From the NCBI GenBank assembly GCA_039714495.1, contig JBDLJD010000030.1:1-35102 (forward strand): DNA of 35,102 nt, written 5' to 3'. The first letter of the stretch is position 1. Every line of letters starts with the position of its first letter. Shown here one piece after another: positions 32,270-35,102 of the stretch. Origin of the DNA: JAJDNW01 sp039714495. GTDB lineage: Bacteria; Desulfobacterota; Desulfobacteria; Desulfobacterales; B30-G6. Below the pieces are notes generated by a model that saw nothing but the letters and a program-made list of their open reading frames with translations, made no database searches and was not told the origin of the DNA. The position numbers were made by a program, and so were the translations under genes.

Positions 32270-33094
32270 TTATGACATTGCCGGCATGCTGTTTTCCAGA
32301 AATGACTGGAGCGGCCTCACCTGGGACATGATTCCGGTAAACATCTCCGGCGTCAGCGCCTGGGCTGCGTCACACAGCGCCTCCTCGGGTTTGTTGTGCA
32401 CCTCGATGATAAGTCCGTCCGCACCCGCTGCCACAGACGCGATGCTCATGGGGCCAATCAGGCTGAGGCGCCCGGTGCTGTGGGTGGGGTCGATAATGAT
32501 GGGCAGGTGGGTAAGTTCCTTGATGGCAGGCACGGCACTCAGGTCGAGCGTGTTCCGGGTGTAACTCTCAAAGGTGCGGATACCGCGTTCGCAGAGGATC
32601 ACATCCGGGTTCCCTTCGCTCAGAATGTACTCGGCACAGTTGAGCCATTCCGATAGTGTGGAGTACATGCCCCTTTTCAGGAGAACCGGGCGGCCTGACT
32701 TGCCGACTTCTTTGAGAAGAGCGTAATTCTGCATGTTGCGGGTTCCGATCTGGAGGATGTCGGCAAATTCCGCCACCCAGCTGACATCGCGGGGGTCGAT
32801 GACTTCTGTCACGATGGGCAGGCCGGTTTCCTCCCGGGCTTTTTCCAGAATTTTAAGCCCTTCGAGGCCGAGTCCCTGGAAAGCATAGGGCGACGTTCGG
32901 GGTTTGAATGCGCCGCCCCTCATCATGTCTGCGCCGGCGGCCTTGACCGCGTGAGCGGTTTCAATAGTCTGCTTTTCACTTTCGACGCTGCAGGGGCCGG
33001 CAATGACCACTAGTCCCCGGCCGACTTCGACACCGCCCACATTGACGATCGTCCTCTTTTTTTGATCTCGAGAAGCCAGTTTTAAGTTTTTCAT
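32270..33094 (-). CDS. aroF: 3-deoxy-7-phosphoheptulonate synthase, type I-beta
   Basis: The 274-residue enzyme condenses phosphoenolpyruvate and erythrose-4-phosphate, the first step to aromatic amino acids. Signatures are VVIAGPCSVESEKQTIETA, MMRGGAFKPRTSPYAFQGLG, VLLKRGMYSTLSEWLNCAEY and the metal/substrate site IIIDPTHSTGR. The protein has only about 24 residues before the barrel. It therefore lacks the ferredoxin-like regulatory domain that gives Tyr/Phe feedback in the Thermotoga enzyme. It heads the aroF-pheA operon, downstream of a leader peptide and two terminators. AAAAGG lies about 7 bases before the ATG. Confidence 0.95.
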   Translation of the reverse strand: MKNLKLASRDQKKRTIVNVGGVEVGRGLVVIAGPCSVESEKQTIETAHAVKAAGADMMRGGAFKPRTSPYAFQGLGLEGLKILEKAREETGLPIVTEVIDPRDVSWVAEFADILQIGTRNMQNYALLKEVGKSGRPVLLKRGMYSTLSEWLNCAEYILSEGNPDVILCERGIRTFESYTRNTLDLSAVPAIKELTHLPIIIDPTHSTGRLSLIGPMSIASVAAGADGLIIEVHNKPEEALCDAAQALTPEMFTGIMSQVRPLQSFLENSMPAMS

Positions 33095-33124
33095 GATTTA
33101 CCTTTTTTGTTTCGCCATTTATTT

Positions 33125-33182
33125 AAATTTGATGGAAAAAGAACACATTCCATTTCATATTTGTCAATATTCCATCAAATTT
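33125..33182 (-). promoter_or_regulatory. 13-bp inverted repeat between attenuator and aroF
   Basis: AAATTTGATGGAA (33125-33137) and TTCCATCAAATTT (33170-33182) are perfect 13-base inverted copies with a 32-base spacer. The spacer contains TTGACA on the minus strand (33160-33165), so a second promoter after the terminators, or an operator, is possible. The right arm begins 11 bases after the terminator. Confidence 0.4.
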
Positions 33183-33192
33183 CATGCAGGGC

Positions 33193-33226
33193 AAAAAAAA
33201 GCCCTGGGTGCTGTACCCAGGGCTTT
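33193..33226 (-). terminator. Second attenuator terminator
   Basis: On the minus strand AAAGCCCTGGGT pairs with ACCCAGGGCTTT (12 bp, loop ACAGC) and is followed by a run of eight T (including the stem end). It is a very strong intrinsic terminator, standing about 100 bases before aroF, so transcription of the operon needs readthrough or a downstream promoter. Confidence 0.9.
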
Positions 33227-33231
33227 ACAAA

Positions 33232-33270
33232 TAAAAAACCCCGGGTGGCCACTCATGTCCAACCGGGGTG
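33232..33270 (-). terminator. First attenuator terminator
   Basis: On the minus strand ACCCCGG (33263-33269) pairs with CCGGGGT (33238-33244), extended inward by TGG with CCA, and is followed by TTTTTT. It begins about 18 bases after the leader-peptide stop, the standard place for an attenuator. Confidence 0.85.
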
Positions 33271-33287
33271 CTGATCAGTTGTTTGCG

Positions 33288-33365
33288 TCAGCGGTCCAGA
33301 TGGACGCACCTAAAGATAAAATAGAAGCGTCCGGATTCAAATGTCGTAAATATATTTTTTCTCAT
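33288..33365 (-). CDS. Phe/Tyr-rich leader peptide of aroF-pheA
   Basis: The 25-residue peptide reads MRKNIFTTFESGRFYFIFRC then VHLDR. It has five Phe and one Tyr in 25 residues, four of the Phe/Tyr in the block RFYFIFR. AAGGTG lies 7 bases before the ATG. The block of Phe/Tyr codons sits in the loop of a 6-bp stem GGACGC...GCGTCC; the downstream GCGTC can alternatively pair with GACGC just after the stop codon. A ribosome stalled for charged tRNA-Phe would open the first stem. Such peptides are known attenuators of phenylalanine and tyrosine operons. Confidence 0.8.
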   Translation of the reverse strand: MRKNIFTTFESGRFYFIFRCVHLDR

Positions 33366-33383
33366 ATCTGTCACCTTAAAGAC

Positions 33384-33412
33384 GCATTACTGTAACCGGG
33401 AATCAATGTCAA
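33384..33412 (-). promoter_or_regulatory. Putative promoter of the attenuated aroF-pheA operon
   Basis: A perfect -35 TTGACA (minus strand, 33407-33412) lies upstream of the leader peptide. The -10 is unclear: TAATGC at 17 bases (33384-33389) or AGTAAT at 15 bases (33386-33391). The divergent methyltransferase gene starts at 33504. Confidence 0.4.
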
Positions 33413-33503
33413 CCATAAAAAAGCTTGTCTAATTTTATTCAAATACCTTAAAATCCATGCGATAAAAACTGAAACGCCTTTTTACAGCATAAGGACAGCT
33501 TAT

Positions 33504-34520
33504 ATGAAGGTACAAAACGAACAAGAGCAGGAAGAGCCCATGACCAGCAGGGAGCGTTTTCATGCGACCATGCGGCTGGGAGCGCCTGACCGGGTGCCCT
33601 GCTTTGACGAAGGCATCCGTCCGGAGGTTATCGAAGCCTGGCATGGCCAGGGATTGTCCAGCGAAGGCGAACTCTACAAGATGGTTTCCATGGACAGGAA
33701 AGAGACCCTGGAAACCGACCTTTACCCCATACCGGATATTGCCGACTGGCCCGAAGAGAGGCACCAACTGGATGGGTTCGAGGAAAGATTGGACCCCTTT
33801 GACCCGAAGCGCCTGCCGGAAGCATGGCAAGAGAAAATGAAAACGTTGCCACAAAGGGAGCATGCCCTGTTTCTGTATGTGCACGAAGGCTTTTTTCTGA
33901 CCATGGGGGTGATGAATTGGAAGCGGTTTCTTGATGTCATGTATCTGCTGAAGGACCAGCCGGGCCTTGTGCGGAAAATGATGTGCATACAAGGCGAGTT
34001 TGCGGCGACCCTGGCGGAAAGAGTGCTTCAGGACGTCGAGGTCGACGCCGTCATTTTCAGCGAGCCCATCGGTGGGAACGACCAACCGCTTCTCTCTCCG
34101 GCCATGTACGAGGACATCGTTCTCAGTAGTTACACACCGGTTTTCGAAACCCTTCGTCGCCATGGCGTGGAGAACATCATATTTCAGACCTATGCTAATG
34201 CGCGCATCCTGATACCGCTTATTTTAAAGTGGGGCTTCAACTGCCTGTGGGCCTGTGAAGTGGAATCCGGGGCCATGGATTACCTTGCCATAAGAGAGGA
34301 GTATGGCCGCGATTTGAGGCTGATGGGCGGAATCGACCTGGATGCCCTCCGTTTCGGAAAGAGGGCCATCCAGCAGGAACTGATGGCCAAGGTGCCATCG
34401 CTTCTGGAATCAGGCGGGTATGTGCCCCTGGCGGACGGGCGCATTCGCGAAGATATGCCCCTTGAAAACTACCTTTACTATCGGAAAATGCTGAACAAGA
34501 TTGTGACCGGGGCATTTTAA
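33504..34520 (+). CDS. UroD-fold protein, probable methyltransferase (second copy)
   Basis: The 338-residue protein shares the UroD-like barrel with the gene at 19219 but is a distant relative. It begins SRERFHATMRLGAPDRVPCF and has HEGFFLTMGVMNWKRFLDVM, VDAVIFSEPIGGNDQPLLSP, VENIIFQTYANARILIPLIL and LMGGIDLDALRFGKRAI. The His/Cys zinc site of methyltransferase types is not obvious: the expected His and Gly-Cys positions read QTYANA and WACEVESG. The ATG at 33504 has AAGGA upstream; another ATG at 33540 is possible. The function could be methyl transfer or decarboxylation of an unknown substrate. It is divergent from aroF-pheA. Confidence 0.8.
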   Translation: MKVQNEQEQEEPMTSRERFHATMRLGAPDRVPCFDEGIRPEVIEAWHGQGLSSEGELYKMVSMDRKETLETDLYPIPDIADWPEERHQLDGFEERLDPFDPKRLPEAWQEKMKTLPQREHALFLYVHEGFFLTMGVMNWKRFLDVMYLLKDQPGLVRKMMCIQGEFAATLAERVLQDVEVDAVIFSEPIGGNDQPLLSPAMYEDIVLSSYTPVFETLRRHGVENIIFQTYANARILIPLILKWGFNCLWACEVESGAMDYLAIREEYGRDLRLMGGIDLDALRFGKRAIQQELMAKVPSLLESGGYVPLADGRIREDMPLENYLYYRKMLNKIVTGAF

Positions 34521-35102
34521 GTAGGGAGTAATCCAGAATTCCAGAGCACCAGAACCCCAGATGGAGGATCCCAGAGAACAGAGCTACAGTAAGCAGTAAG
34601 AAGAAGGGAGAGAACCCCGGCCTAACACCATGCAGGGGCAGGCCCTGTGTGCTCACCCAGCGGAAGATGGAAGACAAAGATCTTGAACCACAAAGGCACA
34701 AAGAAAATCCAACGAAATAGTTAAGAGTAGGCCGGTTGCGTATAGTCAAGAGACCCGCTGTTAACTAGTTCAAGGGTCGGGGAGTATTTGCTAAAACCCT
34801 TGTCATTCCCGCGAAGGCGGGACACGCAGTGAAGCTTTTGCGCTATCCAGAAAGCGATTAGCTAAATGACTGGATCCCTGCCTGCGCAGGGATGACGATT
34901 AGAACACCCCGCCCCCTCAACTAGTTCCTGTTTTTTTACTGGAAGGGGATGTCGGATGACCAAAACCCAAACTTGTAACTCGCAACCCGATACAAGGCAG
35001 CTTTTTATAGATTAACAAGGTACAGTCAGTACTTGACCACTATCCACCAATTTAAATAGCGGCGCAGCCGCGTATAATAAAAGTTTGGTACAAACTTTTA
35101 TC
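34521..35102. repeat. Repeat-rich tail of the window, no gene
   Basis: The sequence carries agcagtaagaagaag strings and GGGGCAGGCCCTGTGTG near 34634-34650 (inverse of the copy near 31032). It also has aaccacaaaggcacaaag at about 34685-34702, inverse of the CTTTGTGCCTTTGTGG string near 21450. A palindromic element spans about 34802-34896, from GTCATTCCCGCGAAGGCGGG to CCTGCGCAGGGATGAC. GCGGC-gca-GCCGC (35059-35071) and AAAAGTTTG-gta-CAAACTTTT (35079-35099) are two perfect hairpins at the very end. Confidence 0.6.

Noticed and set aside
34521..35102. CRISPR array or tRNA in the tail
   Set aside because: Repeats are palindromic intergenic elements without regular spacers, and no cloverleaf was seen.

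Overview
The window looks like a chromosomal stretch from a Desulfobacterota (sulfate-reducer-type) anaerobe. This is inferred from gene content, not from a marker gene: two uroporphyrinogen-decarboxylase-like methyltransferases, a COG2509 flavoprotein, a COG1033-type RND exporter, a bactofilin, a sigma-54 promoter, and the families of short intergenic repeats between genes. No rRNA or tRNA gene was found.

Region 1 (1 to about 9.6 kb) is visibly AT-rich and accessory. It holds a large lipoprotein, a minus-strand operon (48-aa Arg-rich protein, bactofilin, methyltransferase) behind a good promoter, an acetyltransferase, and a zone of decayed secreted-protein genes. Inside that zone sits an intact sigma-54 unit encoding only a 22-aa hydrophobic peptide. 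Then come an OmpA-type lipoprotein, a membrane-anchored formylglycine-generating-enzyme-like protein with a SPOR domain, and a truncated hemerythrin. Base composition changes abruptly near 9.6 kb, at a wrecked NagD-type phosphatase gene.

Region 2 (9.6 to 19.2 kb) carries two flavoprotein oxidoreductases, a metallo-beta-lactamase-fold hydrolase, the SppA peptidase, an iron-sulfur-flavoprotein-like reductase, a small zinc-module protein with a structured leader, and two more remnants (an MFS-SDR chimera and a GntR C-terminus). Region 3 (19.2 to 31 kb) holds a methyltransferase, a crotonase, a CoA-disulfide-reductase-like enzyme, AlkD, two MFS carriers, a DMT carrier, an alpha/beta hydrolase and an RND exporter. 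Region 4 (31 to 35.1 kb) is an aroF-pheA operon behind a complete-looking Phe/Tyr attenuator, followed by a second UroD-like methyltransferase and a repeat-rich tail.

The most unusual signal is two short sequence modules shared between unrelated proteins. An Arg-rich module (RR-x3-DRR-x6-Y-x-G-x-E-[RK]-R-x4-RR) is found in the bactofilin-linked 48-aa protein, in the 125-aa protein at 12.4 kb, and at the N-terminus of the RND exporter. A CxH-x16-CxC module opens both the 125-aa protein and the FGE-SPOR membrane protein. The 125-aa protein carries both modules and so links the set. The second notable signal is the attenuator upstream of aroF, which fits with an AroF lacking its regulatory domain and a PheA with an altered ESRP motif.
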